Source of the DNA: SMWC01 sp964466315
GTDB lineage: Bacteria; Pseudomonadota; Gammaproteobacteria; Steroidobacterales; Rariloculaceae
Length of the DNA: 42,362 bases
Reading direction: 5' to 3'
NCBI GenBank assembly: GCA_964466315.1
Contig: CAYXNS010000022.1
Coordinates: forward strand, 1-42,362
Made by a program: the position numbers and the translations under genes. A model generated the notes under the pieces. That model was not told the DNA's origin. It saw only the letters and a list, made by a program, of their open reading frames with translations, and searched no databases. How positions within the stretch are numbered: the first letter of the stretch is position 1; each line of letters opens with the position of its first letter. Positions 1 to 7,603 of the stretch are shown here, in pieces.

Positions 1-52
1 AGTCGCTGAGAGAGAATTTCAGTGGAATTGAGGAGAAGGACCGATGGGGCGA
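1..52 (+). repeat. Truncated copy of IS3-family left-end segment
   Basis: These 52 bases are identical to 1220-1271, the leader and first codons of the IS orfA in this window. Identity ends abruptly at base 53. The second copy is preceded by 25 more bases reaching the likely terminal repeat (from 1195), so this copy probably continues upstream of the window. It keeps the orfA Shine-Dalgarno and ATG (44-46) but then reads into unrelated DNA. The window starting exactly inside a repeat also fits a contig that begins at a repeat boundary, so an assembly artefact is possible. Confidence 0.8.
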
Positions 53-165
53 GCCAGGCTCTACTCGGTATCTTTTTCGGTGGCGCCGCAATGTGGCGGC
101 TCCAGCAGATACAGATCGATGCCCTTCGCGAGTTGGTGAAACAGATTCATCGAGGCGAGCCTTAG
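53..165 (+). pseudogene. C-terminal relic of a small membrane protein
   Basis: The frame open from base 10 to the TAG at 163-165 gives a short hydrophobic stretch (ALLGIFFGGAAMW) followed by an amphipathic tail ending QIHRGEP. This looks like the end of a one-helix membrane protein whose 5' part is missing. The frame enters from IS-derived bases 1-52 with no credible start codon, so the gene seems to have been cut at the IS boundary. I do not recognise the family. Confidence 0.3.
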
Positions 166-509
166 CCAGAGTCCCGGACGCCCACTACCGGCCGATCGTC
201 TCCGTTAAAGATGTTAATGTCTGGCTACGAGTGTAGGCGCACTGTCGACCCCACGAGGATTTAGAGGTTCGTCTTCCGGATAGAGAGTGACATGCAGTTG
301 TTGGCTAATCTCGGGCAAGTGAACGACCGTTTTCCGGCAAATCTCCAACATCGGTGCTGCACGGTTGTGCATTGCCCGACACTTAATTCAACGAGCGCCA
401 TTTATCGGGCCAATAAAAACAATGAGTTAGATTGGTAATCCTGGCATCGAAACTGATAGCCGTTCGATCATAGGCGGTTGATCCGGCGAGTATTCTTCGA
501 TGGTCCTGC
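166..509. other. Gene-poor spacer with a long imperfect inverted repeat
   Basis: No convincing gene is seen here. The part around 390-480 is more A+T rich than the rest of the window. An imperfect inverted repeat lies at about 300-321 (core CTCGGGCAAGTG) and 370-392 (core CATTGCCCGACAC). It sits downstream of the leftward gene that ends at 510 and could form a hairpin, but it lacks a T-tract and is not a typical intrinsic terminator. Confidence 0.35.
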
Positions 510-1115
510 CTAATAGAACTCAGATTCACGGCGTTTCTCGGCCGTTTCTTCTGCTCTCAATGTCTCCGCTAAGAGCTCCCTTTCCTTGCGAGCCTGCGCC
601 GGCGCAAACGTCGCCCTGCGCCCCTTGCGCATAAGCGAGCTCAACCTGGTCGTAGTTACAGCCAACATGAGCGGGAGAAAACCAACGAACGCAACCACAG
701 GAAAAAGATGAACTTCATACGCGCCATCCATAACCAAAATCACGATTTCTCCGTATTTTGTTAGGGAAGCAAGCCCACCAACAAAAGCCCCGAAGAAAAA
801 GGAGAGAGCAGCTAGATAAGCAAAGACGAACTCAGGATCGTGCGAACGTATCGGTTTCAACTCATAACCAGTGCCACGAATACAGAAAAAAAGGAAACTG
901 ATGTACCAGAAGACCATAAGGGCGGTACCGCCGACAGACACGAGACCGACCAAGAGAGTGCCTGACGGGAACAGATGCTCAAGAAGAGGAACCCGCGCGT
1001 CCATGGGCACGGGAGCTGCGAAGATGATCACCCACCCAACAAAAACCCCCACAAAGACCCCCGACACTATTGTGGCCGTCGTAGATGTCTTTGATAGATA
1101 CGCGTACGGTGACAT
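510..1115 (-). CDS. Four-helix membrane protein of unknown family
   Basis: The product is about 201 aa when started at the ATG complementary to 1113-1115; the reading frame continues upstream only into IS-derived sequence. Four hydrophobic segments are visible, at roughly residues 14-36, 51-75, 96-118 and 137-159, followed by a charged, probably cytoplasmic, C-terminal tail rich in Arg, Glu and Ala. I do not recognise the family. It is an orphan on the opposite strand to its neighbours, lying between two directly repeated IS left ends (1-52 and 1220-1271), so it may be acquired DNA. The Shine-Dalgarno before the chosen start is weak, so the start is uncertain. Confidence 0.55.
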   Translation of the reverse strand: MSPYAYLSKTSTTATIVSGVFVGVFVGWVIIFAAPVPMDARVPLLEHLFPSGTLLVGLVSVGGTALMVFWYISFLFFCIRGTGYELKPIRSHDPEFVFAYLAALSFFFGAFVGGLASLTKYGEIVILVMDGAYEVHLFPVVAFVGFLPLMLAVTTTRLSSLMRKGRRATFAPAQARKERELLAETLRAEETAEKRRESEFY

Positions 1116-1262
1116 AACTATCAATACTAAACGGCTCGAGCCACTACTTCCACGATCACAAAATAGCCGACAGCCATAGAAAGCGAGGCTGATGTGACCT
1201 GCCCCCCTAGAACGACTCCAGTCGCTGAGAGAGAATTTCAGTGGAATTGAGGAGAAGGACCG

Positions 1263-1541
1263 ATGGGGCGAAGACACTTCAAGCTGGAGCAGATCATCCA
1301 CATGCTGCATGAGGCGGAGATCAAGCTGGCGGGTAGCAAGAAGATCGGCGAGGTATGCCGCGAACTGGGGATATCAGAGCAAAGCTATTACCGCTGGTGC
1401 AAAGAGTACGGTGGGATGCAGATCTCCCAAGCGAAGAAGCTCAAGGACCTGGAGTGAGAAAACGTCCGGCTGAAGAAGCTGGTAGCTGAACAAGCGTTGG
1501 ACAAGGCCATTGTTGAGGAAGCCCTGCGGGGAAACTACTAA
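1263..1541 (+). pseudogene. IS3-family transposase orfA with an internal stop
   Basis: OrfA proteins of IS3 elements are small DNA-binding helix-turn-helix proteins. The usual opening (RRHFKLEQIIHMLHEAE) and helix-turn-helix (VCRELGISEQSYYRW) are present. A TGA at 1455-1457 interrupts the frame after residue 64. Beyond it the same frame continues with the expected leucine-zipper end (ENVRLKKLVAEQALDKAI) to a TAA at 1539-1541, so one substitution, probably CGA to TGA, created the stop. The Shine-Dalgarno GGAG at 1251-1254 precedes the ATG at 1263. Confidence 0.8.
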
Positions 1542-1543
1542 GC

Positions 1544-1672
1544 CACGAGGGCCTCAAAGTGCCGATAAAGCAGCCTAAACGGGCTCGGCTGTGGCTCAAT
1601 GGCGGTTCCTGTGTGCGATTTCGCCCCAAACATCGACACCACGTTTGGTCGTATGAGTTCGTCCGAGATCGT
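1544..1672 (+). pseudogene. Internal fragment of IS3-family transposase orfB
   Basis: This frame reads EGLKVPIKQPKRARLWLNGG and, further on, HHVWSYEFVRDR, matching the segment of IS3 orfB that lies just before the DDE integrase core. The orfB start and about 90 residues are missing, because orfA ends at 1541 and this internal piece begins three bases later. The DDE residues are also absent, since the sequence changes to carbonic anhydrase at about 1655-1672. It is a non-functional remnant. Confidence 0.7.
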
Positions 1673-2120
1673 CTTCGATCAAGGCCTGGGCGACCTGTTT
1701 GTCGTTCGTGTCGCCGGGAATGTTGCCGCTCCATCCCAGATCGGCAGCGTAGAGTACGCCGGAGAACAGTTCGGCACACAGCTCGTCGTGGTTCTCGGGC
1801 ATTCTCACTGTGGGGTCGTGACGGCCACGCTGGATGCACTCACCCGTCATGCAGAGTCTTACTCGAAAAATCTGCGTGCGATCATCGACCGTGTTCGGCT
1901 AACTCTGGAACCGTTACTGGAGGCAGGATCCGAGCGAGACCCGGAGGATTTTCTCTCGCAAGCAGTCCGCGCGAATGTCAGCGCGTCCGCCGAGCAGTTG
2001 CGACAAGGGTCGGAAGTCCTCGAGAACCTGATTCAACAAGACAAGCTCCTTGTCGTAGGCGCGGAATATTCTCTGGAGACCGGGCTCGTGGATTTTTTTG
2101 ACGGCGTTCCAGAGGAATAG
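1599..2120 (+). pseudogene. Beta-carbonic anhydrase lacking its N-terminal active-site half
   Basis: From about 1662 the frame encodes a typical beta-carbonic anhydrase: FDQGLGDLFVVRVAGN, then VLGHSHCG with the His-x-x-Cys zinc ligands (His68 and Cys71 of the open frame), and a C-terminal end LVVGAEYSLETGLVDFF. Family members start with a CxDxR motif that supplies the third zinc ligand and the catalytic Asp-Arg dyad. Here that part is replaced by 20-odd codons read out of frame from the IS orfB remnant, and no Cys or Asp lies at the right spacing. The open frame is still 173 aa, so a polypeptide could be made, but catalysis is unlikely. The intact enzyme would hydrate CO2 to bicarbonate. Confidence 0.8.
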
Positions 2121-2202
2121 GATACGGTGTACCTAGTAGCCTCGTAACGTGTAACAGGCTAGGATTCGCGTCGAAGACAACAAGAACGGAAGCGATGATC
2201 CT

Positions 2203-3648
2203 ATGGCTATTCTTCTCAGGTACTTCACGTTACTCGGACTCGGCGTTACCGCCTCGCTCTGCCAGATCGTACCCGCCGCTGCAGCACCGAACATCGTTCT
2301 ATTTATGTCCGACGATATGGGTTGGGGTGACGTCAGTTATCACGGCAGCGAGATCAGAACGCTCGAGATCGACCGGCTTGCTGCGGAAGGCGTAAAGCTC
2401 GAGCATTTCTATGCGACGGCGGTCTGTTCGCCGACGCGGGCGACCCTGATGACCGGCCGGTCGCCCATGACGACCGGCGTGATGAGCCCGATGAACCCGT
2501 GGTACGCGAATGGCCTGGCCGTCGACGAGAAGCTGCTTCCGGAGTACCTTCGCGAGGGCGGATACCAGACGCACGCCGTCGGCAAGTGGCACCTCGGCCC
2601 GAACGAGTCGCAGTACCATCCGCTGCGGCGTGGCTTCGATACGTTTTACGGCAGCCTGCATGGCTATCTCAATCACGAGACGCGGGCCGTCTTCGGCCGC
2701 GTCGACTGGCAGCGCGATGGAGAGACCGTCCACGAGGAAGGATTCGGCACCGATCTGATCGCGGCTGAGGCAATCCGCCTTATCCATGCCCGGGATCCCG
2801 CCCGGCCGCTGTTCCTCTATGTCTCGTTCAACGTGCCGCATACTCCGTTGCAGGCGCACGAATCGACCATCGCCGAGTACGCTCATATCGAGAATGAGAA
2901 CCGGCGGATCTATGCCGCCATGGTGACCGAGATGGATCGCGCGATCGCGCGCGTGACGGTGGCATTAGACGAGGCGCAGATGACCGACGATACGCTCGTC
3001 ATGTTCTTCACCGACAACGGCGCTGTCCCGAGCGTCGGCGGCCGCAATGCACCACTGCGCGGCAACAAGGGCCAGCCTTGGGAAGGTGCGATGCGCGTTC
3101 CCGCCGCGATGTACTGGCCCGGAACGCTCACGGCCGGCAGTCTTTTCGATCAGCGGATCACGGTCATGGATCTGTTACCGACCTTCCTGGCCGCCGCCGA
3201 CATTCCTTTGCAGGCCCCGAAGCCCATCGAAGGGCAGAACCTGTGGCCGGCGATTGCCGAGGGCGTACCGATGCCCAGCCAGGACGTCGTCCTGAGCAAC
3301 TCCGGTGGCGGTGTCGTCCAGCACGCCTACTTCACCGATGAATGGAAGCTGGTTCGTGCTAGAAACGCGGACGGCGAGCTTCAGGATTATCTCTTCGAGA
3401 TCTTGATCGATCCCTACGAGCAGAACGACCTCGCGGACGTGCATCCCGACATTCTCGCGCGGCTGGCCGCGGAGTTGGATGCGATGCCGGTAGCGGAGCC
3501 GCTGTCGATACACGACTTGACGCCAGACTTCAGTGCACCAGGCTCGCCGGGCGGGATCGTTCCGGATTCGAGGCCGCCCATCGCCACGCCCTACGCCGAG
3601 AGTGGACCCATACCTCACCCACCCGGGAACTACCCGGAGGCTGAATAG
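2203..3648 (+). CDS. Secreted type I sulfatase (arylsulfatase family)
   Basis: This 481-aa hydrolase probably removes sulfate esters in the periplasm. A Sec signal peptide ends near residue 27 (AAAAP). Metal-binding Asp37-Asp38 follow in PNIVLFMSDDMGWGD. The sulfatase signature CSPTR at 75-79 carries the Cys that must be converted to formylglycine, and TDNG at about 270-273 supplies further metal ligands. Length is normal for the family. No formylglycine-generating enzyme is encoded in the window, so maturation must come from elsewhere. The substrate is unknown. Downstream, uppP starts after 38 bases on the same strand. Confidence 0.93.
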   Translation: MAILLRYFTLLGLGVTASLCQIVPAAAAPNIVLFMSDDMGWGDVSYHGSEIRTLEIDRLAAEGVKLEHFYATAVCSPTRATLMTGRSPMTTGVMSPMNPWYANGLAVDEKLLPEYLREGGYQTHAVGKWHLGPNESQYHPLRRGFDTFYGSLHGYLNHETRAVFGRVDWQRDGETVHEEGFGTDLIAAEAIRLIHARDPARPLFLYVSFNVPHTPLQAHESTIAEYAHIENENRRIYAAMVTEMDRAIARVTVALDEAQMTDDTLVMFFTDNGAVPSVGGRNAPLRGNKGQPWEGAMRVPAAMYWPGTLTAGSLFDQRITVMDLLPTFLAAADIPLQAPKPIEGQNLWPAIAEGVPMPSQDVVLSNSGGGVVQHAYFTDEWKLVRARNADGELQDYLFEILIDPYEQNDLADVHPDILARLAAELDAMPVAEPLSIHDLTPDFSAPGSPGGIVPDSRPPIATPYAESGPIPHPPGNYPEAE

Positions 3649-3686
3649 GCGGCAGTTGCGCCGCGCGGCCCAGTAGCATCGCTCTC

Positions 3687-4478
3687 GTGGAAGTCATAGA
3701 AACGCTCTTGCTCGGTATCCTGCAAGGATTGACCGAGTTCTTACCGGTCTCGAGTTCTGGTCATCTGGTTATTGCTCAAGCGCTTTTCGGCGTGGAACCA
3801 GGCGGTGGCATTCAGTTCGAGGTTGCCGTCCATCTCGCGACGTTGATCGCGATACTGCTTTTTTATCGCCGGCGAGTTGGCGAATTATTGATCGGTGCAG
3901 TATCCGCGGAAGGTGAATCCTGGAGTTACCTCGGTAAGCTGATCATCGGCACGCTGCCGGCGGTGCTGGCCGCGTTGTTGTTTCGGGATGTCATCGAGCA
4001 ACAGTTCGACCGACCGGCGGCGGCCGGCGTCTGCCTGTTGATTACGGGTGGGATCGTCTGGAGCATGCGCTACACGCTGAGTCGGGGTAGTTCGACTCAG
4101 CCGACTTGGGCTGCCGCGCTGATCATCGGTTGTGCCCAGGCGATGGCGATTCTCCCGGGGATTTCCCGGAGCGGCTCCACGGTTGCGGTTGCGCTTGCGT
4201 TGGGCGTGGCGCCGTTGGCGGCGGCAGAGTTTTCGTTTCTGCTTGGCGTGATTGCGATGGCAGGTGCCGGCGTGTTGCTGCTGCCCGAGTTAACTGCCGT
4301 CACGAGCCCCGTGTTGACCGCAATTACGCTGGGCAGTGTCGCGGCGCTTGTCAGCGGACTGGCCGCATTGCGAATGTTCATCTGGCTATTGCACGCGCAG
4401 CGATTCGATCTGTTTGCCTGGTACGCATGGGGCGCCGGCGCAGCGACGCTCATTTGGTTGGGCTTCGCCGCTCAGTAG
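3687..4478 (+). CDS. uppP: Undecaprenyl-diphosphatase UppP (BacA)
   Basis: This inner-membrane enzyme hydrolyses undecaprenyl diphosphate to the monophosphate, recycling the lipid carrier for peptidoglycan and O-antigen. It has 263 aa, the normal length, and starts with GTG. The two family signatures are present: QGLTEFLPVSSSGH (13-26, with the conserved Glu17) and PGISRSGST (about 157-165, with the catalytic-site Arg). Multiple hydrophobic helices fill the rest. No other bacitracin-resistance gene lies nearby. Confidence 0.95.
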   Translation: MEVIETLLLGILQGLTEFLPVSSSGHLVIAQALFGVEPGGGIQFEVAVHLATLIAILLFYRRRVGELLIGAVSAEGESWSYLGKLIIGTLPAVLAALLFRDVIEQQFDRPAAAGVCLLITGGIVWSMRYTLSRGSSTQPTWAAALIIGCAQAMAILPGISRSGSTVAVALALGVAPLAAAEFSFLLGVIAMAGAGVLLLPELTAVTSPVLTAITLGSVAALVSGLAALRMFIWLLHAQRFDLFAWYAWGAGAATLIWLGFAAQ

Positions 4479-4568
4479 CTGAGACAAGTCCGGTCGAAGC
4501 GCCTAGGGCGACGAGTTCTCCCGCCAGCTCTACCCACGCGTACGGTACAGAAGCCGGGCTCGGACCGC

Positions 4569-4871
4569 ATGGTCGACACGCTCGAGGAACTCGCCATCGA
4601 GTACATGGCCGCGAATCCCGGATCGAGCTTCGAAGGCCCGCAGGAATCGATCGTCAACTACGGCAACCCGCCAAGCACCAGCTCTGAATTCATCACGCCG
4701 CTGTTGCCGTCGACGCGGATGCCGAGTTATCCCGAGACGACGTTGAGCGATGCCGATGCACGAGCGATCTACGCCTACATCAGCACGTTCGAGTTGAACG
4801 CTCCCGACGCCGAGGACATCCCTGCGTTGCAGGCTGTGCTGGAATCGGCTTCCCGTCAGCCGGAGGAATAG
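4569..4871 (+). pseudogene. Cytochrome c-like C-terminal fragment without heme site
   Basis: This 100-aa frame ends with a cytochrome c style Met-ligand loop and last helix (STRMPSYPETTLSDADARAI, then YAYIS). Class I cytochromes c bind heme at an N-terminal CxxCH, and none is present here or in the open frame back to the uppP stop at 4478. There is no signal peptide. It is best read as the tail of a lost cytochrome gene. An alternative is a small soluble protein unrelated to cytochromes, since the start codon is not backed by a clear ribosome site. Confidence 0.4.
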
Positions 4872-4897
4872 GCCCCTTTATTCTGCCTGGTTGCGAC

Positions 4898-5674
4898 CTA
4901 CCGAATCGTCTCGACCTGGATCGAGCTATCCTCGTGCATGATGTCGCCGGCCTGCTGGGCCTCGGTTTCGCGCTGAGCCCGCGTCGTGCAGACGCGTACT
5001 GGAATGTTGGAGTTGGAGGTCCTCTCCCTCGTGCAGGTCACTTGTTCGGTTGCGGCCTGCTGCGCTCGCTGACCGCTCGCAGTCACGAGCGAGCGCCATA
5101 ACGCTGGTATAGTTTCGCCAGCCGTTTCCTTAGCATTGACGGCGACTTGCGCAGTGGCCTGCGCCTCCGAGAACTGCGCCTCACCGAAATGGGCGCGTGC
5201 CCGGAGGTAGGTTAGCTCCGGCGTCCACTCGCCGCAGTCGAGATCCTCGAGCGCGTCGGAGGCATCGTCGTAGTTCCGGTCTTCGACGTGGCGAATCGCC
5301 ATTCGCTCGATGGCGGCAATCGCAAGCTGCCTGTTGCCGTCGCGCTGGTTAATGACCCTGCGATACTCGCGGCGCGCGCGGCGCGAGCTGCCCTGAAGTG
5401 ACTCCATGTCGCCGCGCGCCAGCCAATACACCGCGAGTGCGTCATCGTTCAACTCATCGTCGTCGATGGCGTCGAGTGCCGTCTCGGCACAGTCGCCATC
5501 TCTGTCCGCAATACACTGACGAATTGCGGTGAACTGTGCCGCCATTTCATTGCCGATAGCGGGTGCCGCCGAAGGCGCATCCGGATCTGCCAGGCAGCTG
5601 GCATCTACGCTTGCCTGCGCGACGCACAAGCTCGGGCCCATCAGCGCCAAGACTGCCGAAACAAAGGATCTCAT
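4898..5674 (-). CDS. Secreted repeat-containing protein, function unknown
   Basis: The 258-aa product begins with a Sec signal peptide ending near residue 19 (LCVAQA). It continues with about 150 residues of Ala-rich helices arranged like TPR or SEL1 hairpins (AVYWLARGDMESL, AIAAIERMAIRHVEDRNYDD, LTYLRARAHFGEAQF). The C-terminal end carries a paired-Cys element (VTCTRERTSNSNIPVRVCTT) of a kind seen at the end of small proteobacterial hypothetical proteins. GGGAGGG lies seven bases before the ATG, a strong ribosome site. A periplasmic scaffold role is likely but unproven. It is convergent with the cytochrome fragment at 4871. Confidence 0.75.
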   Translation of the reverse strand: MRSFVSAVLALMGPSLCVAQASVDASCLADPDAPSAAPAIGNEMAAQFTAIRQCIADRDGDCAETALDAIDDDELNDDALAVYWLARGDMESLQGSSRRARREYRRVINQRDGNRQLAIAAIERMAIRHVEDRNYDDASDALEDLDCGEWTPELTYLRARAHFGEAQFSEAQATAQVAVNAKETAGETIPALWRSLVTASGQRAQQAATEQVTCTRERTSNSNIPVRVCTTRAQRETEAQQAGDIMHEDSSIQVETIR

Positions 5675-5901
5675 CGGTTTTCCCTCCCGTGACGAGGTCA
5701 GTAACGCGCGAGCATGCTAGTGCGTTGACAGCCGTTCCGGCAAGCGATTTTCCTTAATATTTCTTATGGTTGGCGGGGTCGATCGCGTCATAGAGATCCT
5801 CGTCGTCTTCGATCATAAGAACACGCTTCGACATCGACAGAGACCCAAAAGCAAACCGTGCGCGGTTGCCCCCAATTGCATTCTACTCCCGATAAAGCGG
5901 C
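5675..5901. other. Spacer with a possible 26-residue reading frame
   Basis: No established gene is present. On the minus strand 5754-5834 encodes a 26-residue frame beginning MSKRVLMIEDDEDL and ending PANHKKY. It reads like real protein, but it lacks a convincing ribosome site and is too short to judge. Confidence 0.25.
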
Positions 5902-6432
5902 CTAGTGCCGCCGCCACCGGCCGACTTCCATGAGTTCGACGCGTTGCTCCGGTGTGAGCACCTCGGCGACATCGCCAAGCGCCTGTACCATGCGCTGCGA
6001 GGTCGAATCCGCTTGCAGTATCGCGGATGCGCGCAGTTGTTCGAGCGCTCCCCGGTCGATATCGGGCTGCATCAGGATCTCGCGTACAGTCTCGCGCGTC
6101 GACTCGTGCTCGGTAACCACGGCTCGAAGATCGGTGATTACGCCCTGGACGATCGTGCTGACCGCGGCTTGCTGATCCTGGGTCGCGTCCACTCGGCCGA
6201 GCAGCATTTCGACCGCAAGTTCGGCGCGTTCAGCCGCGAACTCAGGGTCATGCTCTCCGAAGTGCGCGCTCCTGTGTCCGCCGAATTGTGCGAAAGTGCC
6301 CACGGATACGGCCAGAATCGCTCCGACTACTCCGCCGATGACGATTCCACTCAGGAAACCGTGCCTGCCGCGTCGTCCGCGACCGTACCGCTTCTCATCC
6401 GTCGATACGGACGGTTGTTCCTCATTGCTCAT
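5902..6432 (-). CDS. Spy/CpxP-like periplasmic stress protein
   Basis: The 176-aa product has a short Arg/Lys-rich cytoplasmic start, one membrane anchor (residues about 27-50) and a helical periplasmic domain. The end carries the LTxxQ-type motif of the CpxP/Spy/ZraP fold (VLTPEQRVELMEVGRW). The mature region starts with His residues (GGHRSAHFGEHDPEF) that could bind metal. Family members act as periplasmic chaperones or metal and envelope-stress sensors. A strong AAGGAG lies six bases before the ATG. No two-component pair lies beside it, so its partner is unknown. Confidence 0.7.
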   Translation of the reverse strand: MSNEEQPSVSTDEKRYGRGRRGRHGFLSGIVIGGVVGAILAVSVGTFAQFGGHRSAHFGEHDPEFAAERAELAVEMLLGRVDATQDQQAAVSTIVQGVITDLRAVVTEHESTRETVREILMQPDIDRGALEQLRASAILQADSTSQRMVQALGDVAEVLTPEQRVELMEVGRWRRH

Positions 6433-6532
6433 TTCCCACTCCTTTCATTCAGGATCGCAATATCGCGATGGGACCAGTCTAGGAGTGTGAGGTTATGGGC
6501 GTATTTCTCGCTTGTAAAGTTGTGTAAAGGCG

Positions 6533-6552
6533 AAAAAAGGGGCCCGGTCCCT
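6533..6552 (+). repeat. Dispersed palindromic repeat, copy 1
   Basis: A-tract followed by GGGGCCCGGTCCC. Related copies lie at 13846-13868, 15944-15963, 32332-32352 and 39097-39180. It lies just downstream of the glycosyltransferase relic stop (complement 6555-6557). Confidence 0.6.
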
Positions 6553-6554
6553 CG

Positions 6555-6721
6555 TTAGTACTTCTTGGTGAACGAGAGCCGCCGAATGAGCCATGGGAGC
6601 TCTGCCTTTGGATACGGAAGACTCCGGGGTGATGCTTCCTCACCGCTCGGGACGCTTCCTGCCAACGGGATGGGGTCTGTTCGCTCTTCCAGAGCTGATG
6701 GACGATCTTAGGGATTCGCAT
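6555..6721 (-). pseudogene. Relic of a GT32-like (OCH1-type) glycosyltransferase
   Basis: From the ATG complementary to 6719-6721 the frame reads MRIPKIVHQLWKSEQTPSRW, the conserved opening of sugar-transferases with the DXD-containing Gly_transf_sug fold. About 15 residues later (near VRKHHPG) the homology stops. A shift of one frame then gives a plausible native C-terminus (ELPWLIRRLSFTKKY, stop at 6555-6557). The DXD catalytic core is gone, so this is a gene with a large internal deletion. Confidence 0.45.
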
Positions 6722-6749
6722 GCGCCGCCTCAGTACCCGCATTTTAGGT

Positions 6750-6755
6750 TATAAT
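6750..6755 (+). promoter_or_regulatory. Possible -10 element upstream of the RRM gene
   Basis: A consensus TATAAT lies 82 bases before the ATG of the RNA-binding protein gene, giving a leader of about 75 bases. I see no convincing -35 hexamer at the usual spacing, so support is weak. Confidence 0.3.
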
Positions 6756-6837
6756 AATCGGCTCAACCGCTCCATAGAGTCTCCGGTGTTAATGTCCAGA
6801 TCCTCTCTTAGGCGGCGTCAAATCCTTAGGAGATATC

Positions 6838-7122
6838 ATGGGTAGGAAACTATACGTTGGCAATTTGCCGTACTCAGCGAGCGAATCCGAACTTACAGAA
6901 AAATTTGCGGCATGCGGAACCGTCGAATCAGCAAAGCTGATTACCGATCGCGACACGGGTCAGAGCAAGGGCTTTGGCTTTATCGAGATGGCGACCGATG
7001 CAGAGGCGCATTCGGCCATCGAGAGTCTTAACGGCACCGACTACGGTGGCCGGCCGATGAAGGTAAACGAAGCCAGACCCCAGCAGAAGCGGTCCGGTGG
7101 TGGCGGTGGAGGCCGCTGGTAA
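6838..7122 (+). CDS. RRM-type RNA-binding protein
   Basis: The 94-aa protein has a single RNA recognition motif: RNP2 (LYVGNL, 5-10) and RNP1 (KGFGFIEM, about 44-51), with a Gly-rich tail (GGGGGG) before the final RW. Bacterial members of this size bind single-stranded RNA and are often cold-inducible, acting in mRNA structure or turnover. AGGAG lies five bases before the ATG. It is a single-gene unit. The leader of about 75 bases is compatible with post-transcriptional control. Confidence 0.92.
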   Translation: MGRKLYVGNLPYSASESELTEKFAACGTVESAKLITDRDTGQSKGFGFIEMATDAEAHSAIESLNGTDYGGRPMKVNEARPQQKRSGGGGGGRW

Positions 7123-7209
7123 GTTCTTCTCTCTATCACATCGGTCTGCCGACCATAGGTTCCGCCGCACTTCAAGCCGGCGAGCTTGATCACTTGTACG
7201 TGAGCACGC

Positions 7210-7476
7210 ATGACCAATGAATCCTCAGCGATAGTTCAGCCCTACGAGATCGTTTCCGTCAAGCGATCAGACGACCCTCCGTCCGGCACGGAAGGCGTGG
7301 GTTGGCATCACTATGTCATCTCGCAGGGCGACAACATGATTAGCGGCTACCGGCAGGGGACGCTCAGGGCCGTGACGAGCGCTGTCGAGGAGATCGTCGT
7401 TCAGTTGAACGAGCGGCAGCTGGGGAAACGGGGCCGCGTCAATCTCGTTCCGGCACCGAAGAAGCGAGCGCAGTAG
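7210..7476 (+). CDS. Conserved small proteobacterial protein
   Basis: This 88-aa soluble protein has no signal and no membrane helix. The central pattern (GWHHYVISQGDNMISGYRQG, then a helix and a conserved LGKRGRVNL end) resembles small hypothetical proteins I recall from many gammaproteobacteria; their function is unknown. The final residues are basic (KKRAQ), so nucleic-acid contact is conceivable. It follows the RRM gene on the same strand after 87 bases. Confidence 0.65.
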   Translation: MTNESSAIVQPYEIVSVKRSDDPPSGTEGVGWHHYVISQGDNMISGYRQGTLRAVTSAVEEIVVQLNERQLGKRGRVNLVPAPKKRAQ

Positions 7477-7603
7477 CCACGATCAATCCCTCGTTTCTCG
7501 CGAGTGTCCGTCTACTGCCCACGTTGCTGCTGGCCTTGACGATCGTCAACCGAATTCGCGCCGGTATTGTCGAAGCCGATACCCGGCCGCGCTCGGTGCC
7601 GTC

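Larger units (their letters stand above)
1195..1672 (+). mobile_element. Decayed IS3-family element, left end to internal orfB
   Basis: The left end begins near 1195 with TGACCTGCCCCCCTAGAACG, a terminal-repeat style common in IS3 elements (TG at the outer end, C-rich). It is followed by an orfA leader with a GGAG ribosome site, an orfA gene carrying one in-frame stop, and an orfB piece joined directly behind orfA. About 90 codons of orfB N-terminus, the DDE catalytic half and the right end are all missing. The 3' border runs into a carbonic anhydrase gene at about 1655-1672. The element cannot move by itself. Confidence 0.75.

Noticed and set aside
300..440. Possible integron attC site next to the orphan membrane gene
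   Set aside because: RYYYAAC- and GTTRRRY-like heptamers occur on the minus strand, but the interior lacks the paired L boxes, the spacing is too short, and the stronger inverted repeat runs the wrong way round (GTT outside, AAC outside).
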